This document shows positions 18,263 through 25,568 of a stretch of 64,000 nt of DNA, in pieces. The notes under the pieces are model-generated. The model saw only the letters and a list, made by a program, of their open reading frames with translations, searched no databases and was not told the origin of the DNA. Within the stretch, counting starts at the first letter, position 1, and each line of letters starts with the position of its first letter. The DNA is from Aggregatilineales bacterium (GTDB taxonomy: Bacteria; Chloroflexota; Anaerolineae; Aggregatilineales; Ch27), in contig JARKNX010000222.1 in the NCBI GenBank assembly GCA_029976025.1, positions 1 through 64,000 of the forward strand. Direction: 5' to 3'. The position numbers and the translations under genes are program-made.

Positions 18263-18934
18263 TCACGCTCTGGGCAGCGCCAGCCGCGCCATCTGAAAAC
18301 CGGCAAGCAACAGCAAGACAAGCATCGATCCAAATGCTAACTGGATGCGCAGCGATTCTGTATCGCGTATAGGCGCGGGAGGATGCAGCACGAGGTCAGC
18401 CGCGCCAAACTGGATGAGCATAAAGAACATAACAATCAGGTTGGTCACGCTGGCGACCCATGACTTCTCATGCAAGACAAGCTGGAATGCCTGCACCAGC
18501 AGCATGATGGCGATAGCCTGGAACGCTACTTTGAAGCGTGGCTCCATCAGGAAGGTCAGATTCCAGGAATTGTTCGCCCAGGTAGCGTTGGCGGCCAGAA
18601 TGCTGACCGGGATGTACAGCGCCCACCACAGCAAAGCCACGCGGCCCAGCGCCCGGCTGACCAGATGCAGCCGCTGCCGATGCCAGATCAGGTCCGCCCC
18701 AATCCCGATCGCCCCGAACAACCCGGCCAGCAGCCAGCTCACGATGGAAGCCCAGACCAACGCCCCATGAAAATAGACCAGGCGGGCATTATCCCCGCCC
18801 AGCGTCCGCTCCGCCGGGGCCGTCACAGCGATGATCAGCGTCGCGCCCACCAGAACAATCACGCTGAGCCAGATGAATCGACGATCAGCCAACCTGGCCA
18901 GAAGGCCGGGTTGCGCAGCCGGAGAGTGAGTCAT
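18263..18934 (-). CDS. Six-helix membrane protein, CcmC/CcsA-like
   Basis: 223 aa with about six membrane helices. RLVYFHGALVWASIVSWLLAG resembles the early His-containing helix of heme-handling CcmC/CcsA proteins. LLWWALYIPVSILAANATWA could be the divergent counterpart of their Trp-rich periplasmic segment, but the full WWD motif is not recognisable, so heme handling is only a suggestion. No other cytochrome c maturation gene is visible nearby. It sits 15 nt downstream of the TPR gene at 18950 and 53 nt upstream of the glycosyltransferase gene. It may be a small orphan homologue or an unrelated membrane protein. Confidence 0.6.
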   Translation of the reverse strand: MTHSPAAQPGLLARLADRRFIWLSVIVLVGATLIIAVTAPAERTLGGDNARLVYFHGALVWASIVSWLLAGLFGAIGIGADLIWHRQRLHLVSRALGRVALLWWALYIPVSILAANATWANNSWNLTFLMEPRFKVAFQAIAIMLLVQAFQLVLHEKSWVASVTNLIVMFFMLIQFGAADLVLHPPAPIRDTESLRIQLAFGSMLVLLLLAGFQMARLALPRA

Positions 18935-18949
18935 AGAGCAGATTTCCCT

Positions 18950-19972
18950 TTAGCGAGCAAGCAACTGGCCTGCCAGCACCAGGAGCGACAACACAATCCC
19001 CCCGCCCACAGCAGCCAGGCCAATGACCAGGCCGCGCGGGTAGGCCGGTCCCTGCCCCGGCAGATGAGTCGCCTTGATCTCAGGCGGGATGTACTCGAGA
19101 AAGCGGATCAACTGGCTTTCGTCCTGAACATCCTCCATAGTGGCGCTGCTCGCGGCAAAGGGAGTAGCGCTGCTGAAAGAGCCGGAAGTTATTTCAGCAA
19201 ATGAATCGAAGTCCGGCTCCTCTGCGACCGTCTCATAGGTGTCGGTGAAAGCGCTGCTCGACTGGGGCAGATCAAACGGGTTCACCTTCGGGCCGGAGCG
19301 CGCCGCAGGCGAATATTCGGCAGCCGGGCTGACTATGTCAGGCGCGAAGTAATCGCTCTCACCCGCATCGAAGGGCAAGCCTGAATCCACAAATTGTTCG
19401 CCGTCCAGATCGGCCTGCTGGAACGGGCCATTCTCAAAGCTGAACGGATCGCTGGCAATCGGAGCGGCCCTGGCCGGGACACTCTCCGCGCCGCGCAGAT
19501 TCAATCCATCCACCCAGGCATCGTATTCTTCTGCCGACGGCAGATCAACCTGGCGCCCGCTGCCGTGGTACCCCCCGGGAGCCGGAGGCGCGACCAGTGG
19601 ATCGGAGCGGAGAGGACCTCCATCAATCGACGCGGCGCCGGATATCGGCGCATTGAGATCAAACGGAGATTGACCCGACGACCGCGTGGCTGGAGATGGA
19701 TGAGCCGGCGGCTGGCGGCTGGCGGCCTTCTTGCGGATCATTTCCAGCCCTTGCAGGGCGCGCGTATTCTTGGGGTTAATCGCCACCACATTTTCCAGGC
19801 AGATTTGCTGGTTCTCGACATTATCGACTACAGCGCTCAGCCAGAGCCATGCTTCTTCATTCTGCTCATCCAGTTCAGTTGCTTTTGTCAGCAGTTTGAG
19901 CGCCTCATCCTTGCGTCCTGCCTTATACGCCGCAATCCCTTCCCGAATTAAGCCCTCCACATTAGAAGCCAT
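18950..19972 (-). CDS. Tail-anchored TPR protein with disordered linker
   Basis: 340 aa from the ATG at 19972, preceded by GGGGAG at eight bases; longer forms from 20092 lack ribosome-site support. The N-terminus has about two TPR units (GIAAYKAGRKDEALKLLTKA, EEAWLWLSAVVDNVENQ, then LENVVAINPKNTRALQGLEM), a form common in Chloroflexota. A long low-complexity region (about 95-290) rich in Pro, Ser, Asp and Phe looks disordered. A single hydrophobic helix ends the protein (about 312-338), so it is probably tail-anchored with the TPR part in the cytoplasm. It lies upstream of the CcmC-like gene in the same direction. Function is unknown; a scaffold role is inferred. Confidence 0.82.
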   Translation of the reverse strand: MASNVEGLIREGIAAYKAGRKDEALKLLTKATELDEQNEEAWLWLSAVVDNVENQQICLENVVAINPKNTRALQGLEMIRKKAASRQPPAHPSPATRSSGQSPFDLNAPISGAASIDGGPLRSDPLVAPPAPGGYHGSGRQVDLPSAEEYDAWVDGLNLRGAESVPARAAPIASDPFSFENGPFQQADLDGEQFVDSGLPFDAGESDYFAPDIVSPAAEYSPAARSGPKVNPFDLPQSSSAFTDTYETVAEEPDFDSFAEITSGSFSSATPFAASSATMEDVQDESQLIRFLEYIPPEIKATHLPGQGPAYPRGLVIGLAAVGGGIVLSLLVLAGQLLAR

Positions 19973-20141
19973 CGCTGACACTCCCCGGGAATTCCTCGCT
20001 AACACTCCTGACACCCTGCTCTGGTTAAATGATACCACAGGCGCTAAACTGCAAGCCATGCTCCACTGGTCCTCCACAGGCACAGACATCACAGAACAGC
20101 CCCGGAGCGCTTCTCTCGTTCACAGGAAGGTAACGCCGCCA

Positions 20142-20855
20142 ATGCTTCCGAGAATTACACGCCCTTTCCTGCTCCTGGTCGTTATCCTGCTCTCCGCTTG
20201 CAGCGGCGTTGAGAACCTCACCGGTGTGGAGCTTGCCTCCCCGGCAGCTTTGCCGACCGCCACTCTCCCACCTACGGCCACACCGTTAGCAGCAGCTACA
20301 GCAGCTCTGGCGAACACAGCCTCCAAAGACTTCCTCGGCACGACGATCAGCCTGGGATATCCTGACGGCTGGCAGGTTGAGGAACGCGGCCAATCCCTGA
20401 CCGTATATCAGTCCGATCCGGCCTCGCCGAAAGAAGTCACCACTAGTGTCCAGATCTTTATCGCGCTAACGCGCTCGCTGGAGCTGGAAGAGCTTCCGGA
20501 AGTGTTGGCGCCGATCGCCATGCAACGCTTCTTGCTGCGCGGAGAAGAATTCGGTTTCGTAGCGCCGAATTCAGTGCCGGGGACAGATGAAGCTCTGCCC
20601 TTCCAGTGGGGCGGACACGACGCCGCGATCTTCCCCTGGCGGAGTGAGGATGGCGCCCTCGCCGGTGTGCAGGTAACAGTCATCACAGAGGATCGGCGCC
20701 GCTTCGTCCTGATTGGCACCCAGACAAATGCCGCTGGCTGGCCCGCTCTGGAGCCTGTCTGGCAAGCCATGCTTGGCTCATTCACCCTGGACGGACAGGC
20801 GCTCGGGGCGGATGATCTGAAAAATGCCTACGACAGTTTTATGGACAGAGGATGA
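20142..20855 (+). CDS. Exported lipoprotein of unknown function
   Basis: 237 aa. A lipoprotein signal peptide RPFLLLVVILLSAC ends in the lipobox LSAC with the lipidated Cys at residue 20. A Thr/Pro/Ala-rich spacer (about 30-65) leads to a globular domain starting around TTISLGYPDGWQVEERG. That style recalls PsbP/LpqN-like domains (Y-P-x-GW, then a beta-sheet and FTLDG near the end), but I cannot assign a family. AGGAAGG lies 11 nt before the ATG. It diverges from the TPR gene at 19972 and is convergent with the M42 cluster. Confidence 0.82.
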   Translation: MLPRITRPFLLLVVILLSACSGVENLTGVELASPAALPTATLPPTATPLAAATAALANTASKDFLGTTISLGYPDGWQVEERGQSLTVYQSDPASPKEVTTSVQIFIALTRSLELEELPEVLAPIAMQRFLLRGEEFGFVAPNSVPGTDEALPFQWGGHDAAIFPWRSEDGALAGVQVTVITEDRRRFVLIGTQTNAAGWPALEPVWQAMLGSFTLDGQALGADDLKNAYDSFMDRG

Positions 20856-20856
20856 C

Positions 20857-20889
20857 AAAAAAAAGCCCCGACCATCTGTTGATCGGGGC
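20857..20889 (-). terminator. Intrinsic terminator of the M42 peptidase cluster
   Basis: On the minus strand GCCCCGA (20883-20889) pairs with TCGGGGC (20865-20871) and is followed by eight T (20857-20864). On the plus strand the same stem has only a weak T-tract, so it serves mainly the peptidase genes, 15 nt after their last stop. Confidence 0.88.
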
Positions 20890-20903
20890 CTTCTGGACAA
20901 CAT

Positions 20904-21908
20904 CTACTGGAGATCAACCGGCTTCTTGAGGAGCGCAACCAGCAGGTCCACACTGGCCTGGACATCTACCATGTCTACCGTCTCGCTGGTTGTATGCACG
21001 AAACGGGTCGGGATGCTGATACAACCGGCAGGAGCGCCAGACCCGGCCAGGCTGATCGCCGCAGCATCTGTGGAGCCGGCCGCGAGTAGCTCGCGCTGAT
21101 ACGGTATCTTGTTCGCTTCCGCCGTATCGATCATCAGCTTCCTGACCGCAGGGGGCACAATCAGCCCGACATCCTGCATCTTGATAGCAGTCCCCCTGCC
21201 CAGCTTCACATCCAGACGGGTGGAAGGCCGGGGTGTATCGCCCGATACGGTGATATCCACCGCAATGCCGAGATCGGGAGCGACGCCAAAAGCGGAGGTA
21301 GCGGCGCCGCGGAGGCCGACCTCTTCCTGCACCGTAAAGACGAAGTGCACTTCGTTAGCCACGCCCTTCTTATCTTTATGCAGGCGGCGAATGGCTTCGA
21401 CAGCCACCGCGCAGCCGATACGGTCATCCATGCTCTTGGCGATGATACGATTGCCCCGCTCCTCATACGGGCGGAAGAACGCACACGCGTCCCCTACCTC
21501 CACACCGGCTGAGCCTCCCCGGCCATCGCTGGCATCGATGTAGAATTCGTTCAGGCCCGGCGCATCAGACCGGCGGGACGGCCCTTCCCGGTGCAGGACG
21601 CCGCTCACGCCGTTCTCGAAAAGCACCCGGTGACCTGTCAGCGTTTCTGGAAAGACCCCTCCCAGCGGATTGAAGCGGAAGTACCCCTGGTCATCCTGAT
21701 AAGTCAGCATCAGACCGATCTCATCCATATGAGCCGCGACCATGACCTTTGGCCCGCCGCTGCCCATCCGGCAGATCAGATTGCCCACCGCATCGGTGCG
21801 TATCTCATCCACAAGGCCGGTCACTTCCTCACGAATGAGCGCGCGAACATGATGCTCAAAACCGCTAGGCCCCCAGGCTTCAACCAGTTTCTTGATGATA
21901 TCTTTCAT
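20904..21908 (-). CDS. M42 family metallopeptidase (glutamyl aminopeptidase/FrvX-like)
   Basis: 334 aa. M42 enzymes are large cytosolic dinuclear-metal aminopeptidases, often tetrahedral dodecamers, that trim peptides released by proteases. All metal and catalytic residues are visible: AAHMDEIG (His ligand and Asp), MDDRIGC (bridging Asp), VQEEVGLRGA (Glu pair), IAVDITV (Asp), and a final His in VHTTSETVD. The GSTDAAAI motif is also present. The N-terminus LVEAWGPSGFE is typical. It is the last of three consecutive M42 genes, 10 nt after its neighbour and just before the terminator. The trio probably differ in side-chain preference, which cannot be read from sequence alone. Confidence 0.93.
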   Translation of the reverse strand: MKDIIKKLVEAWGPSGFEHHVRALIREEVTGLVDEIRTDAVGNLICRMGSGGPKVMVAAHMDEIGLMLTYQDDQGYFRFNPLGGVFPETLTGHRVLFENGVSGVLHREGPSRRSDAPGLNEFYIDASDGRGGSAGVEVGDACAFFRPYEERGNRIIAKSMDDRIGCAVAVEAIRRLHKDKKGVANEVHFVFTVQEEVGLRGAATSAFGVAPDLGIAVDITVSGDTPRPSTRLDVKLGRGTAIKMQDVGLIVPPAVRKLMIDTAEANKIPYQRELLAAGSTDAAAISLAGSGAPAGCISIPTRFVHTTSETVDMVDVQASVDLLVALLKKPVDLQ

Positions 21909-21918
21909 GGCGATCTCT

Positions 21919-22977
21919 CTACTCCATTTCGGCAGGGCGCGCCATCACGGTCGGGGTCAGGCGCTCAAGAGCAGCCCGAAGCAGCCGGGCGACATTCTCC
22001 AGATCATCCAGACGGCAAACAGCCGTGGGGCCATGAATATAGCGGCACGGCGTAGAAATCACCGCGGCAGGGATGCCGCCATTGGCCAGGAATACGGCGC
22101 CAGCGTCGGTCCCGCCGGCCATTGAGCGCCGGTACTGGTATGGGATGCCCGCGGCCTCCGCCGTTTTACGCAGATGCGTGAGCAGACGGCGATCGACAAT
22201 GATCGTGTTATCAGCCAGGGTCAGCGCTGGCCCCTTGCCCAGTTCTGTCGAAGGGCTGACCTGCGGCGTCTCCGGATCGTCATCCACAGGCGGCAGGTCG
22301 TGGGCTGTTGTGCCTTCCAGAATGAAGGCTACATCCGGCTTGATAGTCTGCGCCGCCACCAGCGCGCCGCGCAACCCCACTTCTTCCTGTACCGTGAAGG
22401 CCACATGCAGATCGTAAGGCAGCGGGTCGCCCTGAAGCAGATCAATCAGCACGGCGCACCCGGCGCGATCGTCAAACGCCTTGCCGAAAGCGAACCGCCC
22501 CTGCTCGCGATAGCGCGTGTCAAAAGTCGCCCGATCGCCGAGCCTGACCCTGCCGTTGGCCTGCTCTTTGGAAGTAGCGCCAATATCCAGCCGGAGCCGG
22601 TCCAGCGGCACGACGCTTTGCTCGCGGTTGAGATGGATGGGCTTCCAGTCAAAGACAGCGGGCACGCGATCTTTGCCGATAACAACGCGCAGGCCGGGCA
22701 AGAGGCGCGGGTCAAAGCCGCCTACCGGAGCAACCCGGATCGCCCCACTCGCCTCTATACCCATGACCATGAAGCCGACTTCATCCATGTGCGCCGCTAC
22801 CATAACCCGCAGGGCTTTGCGGCGGCGGTTACTGCCCCGTTTGACCGCCAGGATACTGCCCATCGGGTCAATCCGGATATCCTCAACATAGCCCTGTATC
22901 GCCTTCAGGATCACGTCGCGCACTTCATCTTCAGCCCCGGAGACGCCAATAGCTTCGGAGAGTTCTTTAAGCAACAT
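21919..22977 (-). CDS. M42 family metallopeptidase
   Basis: 352 aa, the middle M42 gene. The N-terminus is LLKELSEAIGVSGAEDEVR. Metal-site motifs are intact: AAHMDEVGFM, FDDRAGCAV, VQEEVGLRGAL, and RYIHGPTAVC with the last His. GGTDAGAVF carries the substrate-site Asp. Compared with its neighbours it has a different segment, EGTTAHDLPPVDDD, in place of the plain ALDVT/AVDIT strand, so Glu rather than Asp may be the metal ligand there. It begins only 2 nt after the stop of the upstream M42 gene. Role as for the neighbours: aminopeptidase in peptide turnover. Confidence 0.93.
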   Translation of the reverse strand: MLLKELSEAIGVSGAEDEVRDVILKAIQGYVEDIRIDPMGSILAVKRGSNRRRKALRVMVAAHMDEVGFMVMGIEASGAIRVAPVGGFDPRLLPGLRVVIGKDRVPAVFDWKPIHLNREQSVVPLDRLRLDIGATSKEQANGRVRLGDRATFDTRYREQGRFAFGKAFDDRAGCAVLIDLLQGDPLPYDLHVAFTVQEEVGLRGALVAAQTIKPDVAFILEGTTAHDLPPVDDDPETPQVSPSTELGKGPALTLADNTIIVDRRLLTHLRKTAEAAGIPYQYRRSMAGGTDAGAVFLANGGIPAAVISTPCRYIHGPTAVCRLDDLENVARLLRAALERLTPTVMARPAEME

Positions 22978-22979
22978 CG

Positions 22980-24071
22980 TTACGCCTCCCTCTCTTCGGC
23001 TTCACTGAGCGGATTCTCCCAGGCAATAGTGGTCAGAAAGTCATCCTCAAGGCCGGTGATGAATTCCGCCAGCAACCGGCCGGCGCGTCTGATATCGTTG
23101 AGATCCACAATTTCGACTGGCGAGTGCATATTGCGCAAAGGCACGCTGATCAGCGCGGTCGGGATGCCCTGCCGGGCGACCTGGATCGCCCAGGCGTCGG
23201 TCCCGCTCCGGCCCGGAGCCGGGTCCACATTGATCGTCATCTCCAGCCGCTTCGCTGCCTCCTGTAAGCGGTCGTGCAGCCGGGGGTGGAAGTTCGCCCC
23301 CAGGCCGAGTGTGGGGCCGCCGCCAATGTTGAAGCCGCCCTCCGTATCGCCAACGCCCGGCTGGATAGCAAACGTCACATCCAGCGCAATGGCGATATCG
23401 GGGTTCAGGGAATGGGCCGCCACCCTGGCGCCGCGAAGGCCGACTTCTTCCTGCACCGTAGCCACCGCCAGTACATCCCACAGATGGTGGCGCTTCTGAA
23501 GCTCCTGCAGGCAGACGGTCAGCGCCGCCACACAGGCGCGATCGTCAAACGCTTTGCCGGCCAGGCGATCGCCCATCAGCTCCAGAACCGGCACATCAAC
23601 CGTGACCAGATCGCCTACACGCACCAGATCGGCCAGATCATCCGCCGTCATGCCGACATCTACGGTCAGGTCATCCACCGCCGGGTATATCTCGCGCTCT
23701 TTCTCCGACAAAATGTGCGGCGGGGTGGCGGCGACAACGCCCGGCAGCGGGCGTTTGCCATGAACCAGCACCGGCTGGCCCAGCATCACCCGCCCGTCAA
23801 CGCCGCCGATATTGCGCACGCGCACGAAGGCGCCCGTCACTTCGCGGACCATCATGCCGATCTCATCCATGTGGGCGGCCAGCATGATACGGCGGCGGGG
23901 TTCATGGAGAGACGTGCCCCACTTAGCGCCGATCAGGTTACCGAGCGCGTCAACCGTCAGGTCATCCGTGATCGCAGCCCAGTCGGCCATCAGGAGTTCC
24001 CGAATCGGCCCTTCATGCCCTGACGGGCCGTGCGCCTGGCACAATCGAGTCAAATGCTCTTTTAGCTCCAA
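22980..24071 (-). CDS. M42 family metallopeptidase
   Basis: 363 aa if translation starts at the TTG at 24071, which has GAGGAGGAG immediately upstream. A longer form from the TTG at 24119 would overlap the stop of the upstream gene (TTGA). Residues after the chosen start, LTRLCQAHGPSGHEG, align with the usual M42 beginning. Metal-site motifs: AAHMDEIGMM, FDDRACVAA, VQEEVGLRGARV, IALDVTF, SGTDAWAI, and NMHSPVEIVD with the final His. It is the first of the three M42 genes and sits directly behind the T/P-rich membrane protein gene. Confidence 0.92.
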   Translation of the reverse strand: MELKEHLTRLCQAHGPSGHEGPIRELLMADWAAITDDLTVDALGNLIGAKWGTSLHEPRRRIMLAAHMDEIGMMVREVTGAFVRVRNIGGVDGRVMLGQPVLVHGKRPLPGVVAATPPHILSEKEREIYPAVDDLTVDVGMTADDLADLVRVGDLVTVDVPVLELMGDRLAGKAFDDRACVAALTVCLQELQKRHHLWDVLAVATVQEEVGLRGARVAAHSLNPDIAIALDVTFAIQPGVGDTEGGFNIGGGPTLGLGANFHPRLHDRLQEAAKRLEMTINVDPAPGRSGTDAWAIQVARQGIPTALISVPLRNMHSPVEIVDLNDIRRAGRLLAEFITGLEDDFLTTIAWENPLSEAEEREA

Positions 24072-24115
24072 AAGCTCCTCCTCAGCGTAAACAGGCGAAA
24101 TCCCAGATCGCAGAT

Positions 24116-24724
24116 TCAACCGCCGCTTACTTCCATCGTCGGCGTAGGCAACGGCACATCAGTGGGCGGCGGCACATCGGTCGGCGGTGGCGGCCAGGTA
24201 TCCGTCGGGGGCGGCGCCAGGGTGTTGGTCGGCGGCGGCGGCAGCGTGAACGTTGGAGTCAAAGTTGGCGCAGGAGTGCTGGTCAGAATGATGATTGGCG
24301 TCAGCGTCAAACTGGGTGTCACAGTCGGTGTTGCTGTGATGACGATGACGATTGGCGTATTGGTCACCGCCGGCGGGTAAAACTGCCCCGGCGTCGCGAG
24401 GGTCCCCCCGATCACGGGCGTGAACGTGGGAGACAATCCGGGAGCCAGGGGGGTGATGGTAGGCGGCAGGGTGAATGTCGCAGTCGGCGTCCCACTGTCA
24501 ATAGCCAGCGTAGCCGTCGGCGCCACAGTAGCCGGGCCACCCCGCCCTTGCGGTGCCAGCCCCAGCAGCATCGCGCCAACGCAATAACAGGGCAGCGTCG
24601 CCAGAATGACCGTCAACAGTACAGCGTTAATCAACCGCCGATGCTGGACCAAAAAGGATGGGGTAGCATTCACAGGCAGCCACTTTCCCCGGATCTGCAT
24701 ACACACAACCCATCTGGAAAGCAT
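24116..24724 (-). CDS. Single-pass membrane protein with Thr/Pro-rich exported domain
   Basis: Up to 202 aa. A basic N-terminal segment (VQHRRLINA) precedes one hydrophobic helix with CYCVGAML. The remaining 130 residues are low-complexity Thr/Pro repeats (TPTATFTL, PPTNTLAPPPTDTWPPPPTD), typical of extracellular stalks in Chloroflexota. No folded domain is visible. The start is uncertain: ATG at 24724, ATG at 24700 and a GTG at about 24667 behind GGGGAAAG are all possible. Its stop overlaps the longest possible start of the M42 gene, so it may belong to that operon. Confidence 0.7.
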   Translation of the reverse strand: MLSRWVVCMQIRGKWLPVNATPSFLVQHRRLINAVLLTVILATLPCYCVGAMLLGLAPQGRGGPATVAPTATLAIDSGTPTATFTLPPTITPLAPGLSPTFTPVIGGTLATPGQFYPPAVTNTPIVIVITATPTVTPSLTLTPIIILTSTPAPTLTPTFTLPPPPTNTLAPPPTDTWPPPPTDVPPPTDVPLPTPTMEVSGG

Positions 24725-24779
24725 AGCACGGGCGCTGCAGCCCTGTCAATTTTCGTTCCATCACGGACCGCTGGCGCAG

Positions 24780-25238
24780 CTATCCAGTCAGGAACTCCAC
24801 TGCACGTTGGACGCTCTCCTGTGGGCTGACCTTAATCTGAGCATCAACCACTGTGCCGGTCTCATCGATGATCCAGTGGGAGCGAATTACCCCCATATAC
24901 GTCTTGCCATACATGGATTTTTCGCCCCAGACGCCCCATTCATCAAGCACCTGATGCTCAGTATCCGAAAGCAGATCGTACGGCAGATTCTCCGCCTTCT
25001 TCCACTTGAGCAGGCTGGCAGGAGTGTCCGGGCTGAGGCCAAGCACCACCGCGTTCACGCCCTCAAAACGAGGGAAGTTGTCGCGCAGCCCGCAGGCTTG
25101 CGCAGTGCAGCCGCTGGTCCCCGCTTTGGGGTACGCAAACAGCAGCACCTTCTTACCGCGAAAGTCGCTCAGATGCACTATCCGGCCATCCTGATTAGGA
25201 AGCGCGAAATCCGGGGCTTTTTCACCAATCGCAGGCAT
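24780..25238 (-). CDS. bcp: Peroxiredoxin, BCP/AhpC-TSA type
   Basis: 152 aa, cytosolic thiol peroxidase reducing H2O2 and organic peroxides. The N-terminus GEKAPDFALPNQDG is the family hallmark. The peroxidatic Cys is Cys44 in PKAGTSGCT, with Ser where most BCPs have Pro. A second Cys49 five residues on fits the atypical 2-Cys BCP form. LGLSPDTPASLLKW and the Trp-containing YGKTYMGVIRSHWIID follow the BCP pattern. The ATG at 25238 has AGGA seven bases upstream. It is probably its own transcription unit. Confidence 0.93.
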   Translation of the reverse strand: MPAIGEKAPDFALPNQDGRIVHLSDFRGKKVLLFAYPKAGTSGCTAQACGLRDNFPRFEGVNAVVLGLSPDTPASLLKWKKAENLPYDLLSDTEHQVLDEWGVWGEKSMYGKTYMGVIRSHWIIDETGTVVDAQIKVSPQESVQRAVEFLTG

Positions 25239-25405
25239 CAGCCAATCCTTTCGGCCAGAAAATCAACATTCCCAGAAATAAGACTTTCTATATCATAATA
25301 GAGATGCCGTCCGGATGCCACATAACCGGCGGGCGAAACGTGAAATCCGGGCGGCATTCTCCCACTGCAGGCGCGCCGCCTTAAGAATTCGGGCCAGCAA
25401 ACATC

Positions 25406-25434
25406 TTGGTTCCACCCCGGTCCTGTGGTAGAAT
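25406..25434 (+). promoter_or_regulatory. Promoter of tRNA-Gln
   Basis: TTGGTT (25406-25411), a 17-nt spacer and TAGAAT (25429-25434). Predicted start is near 25441, eight bases before the tRNA. Confidence 0.7.
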
Positions 25435-25448
25435 GAGCGGCGTAATAA

Positions 25449-25520
25449 TGGGGAGTGGCCAAGCGGCAAGGCACCGGTCTTTGGAACCGTGTACCGTAGG
25501 TTCGAATCCTACCTCCCCAG
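25449..25520 (+). tRNA. tRNA-Gln (anticodon TTG)
   Basis: The cloverleaf folds with acceptor TGGGGAG/CTCCCCA and a TTCGAAT T-loop between GTAGG and CCTAC. The anticodon loop is CTTTGGA with anticodon TTG at the usual place. The outermost anticodon-stem pair is mismatched (C against T). The discriminator is G, and CCA is not encoded. Confidence 0.95.
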
Positions 25521-25568
25521 CAGCCGGCCCTGCTCATCAGGTGGGGCCGTTCTGATTCTGCGGTGAGA

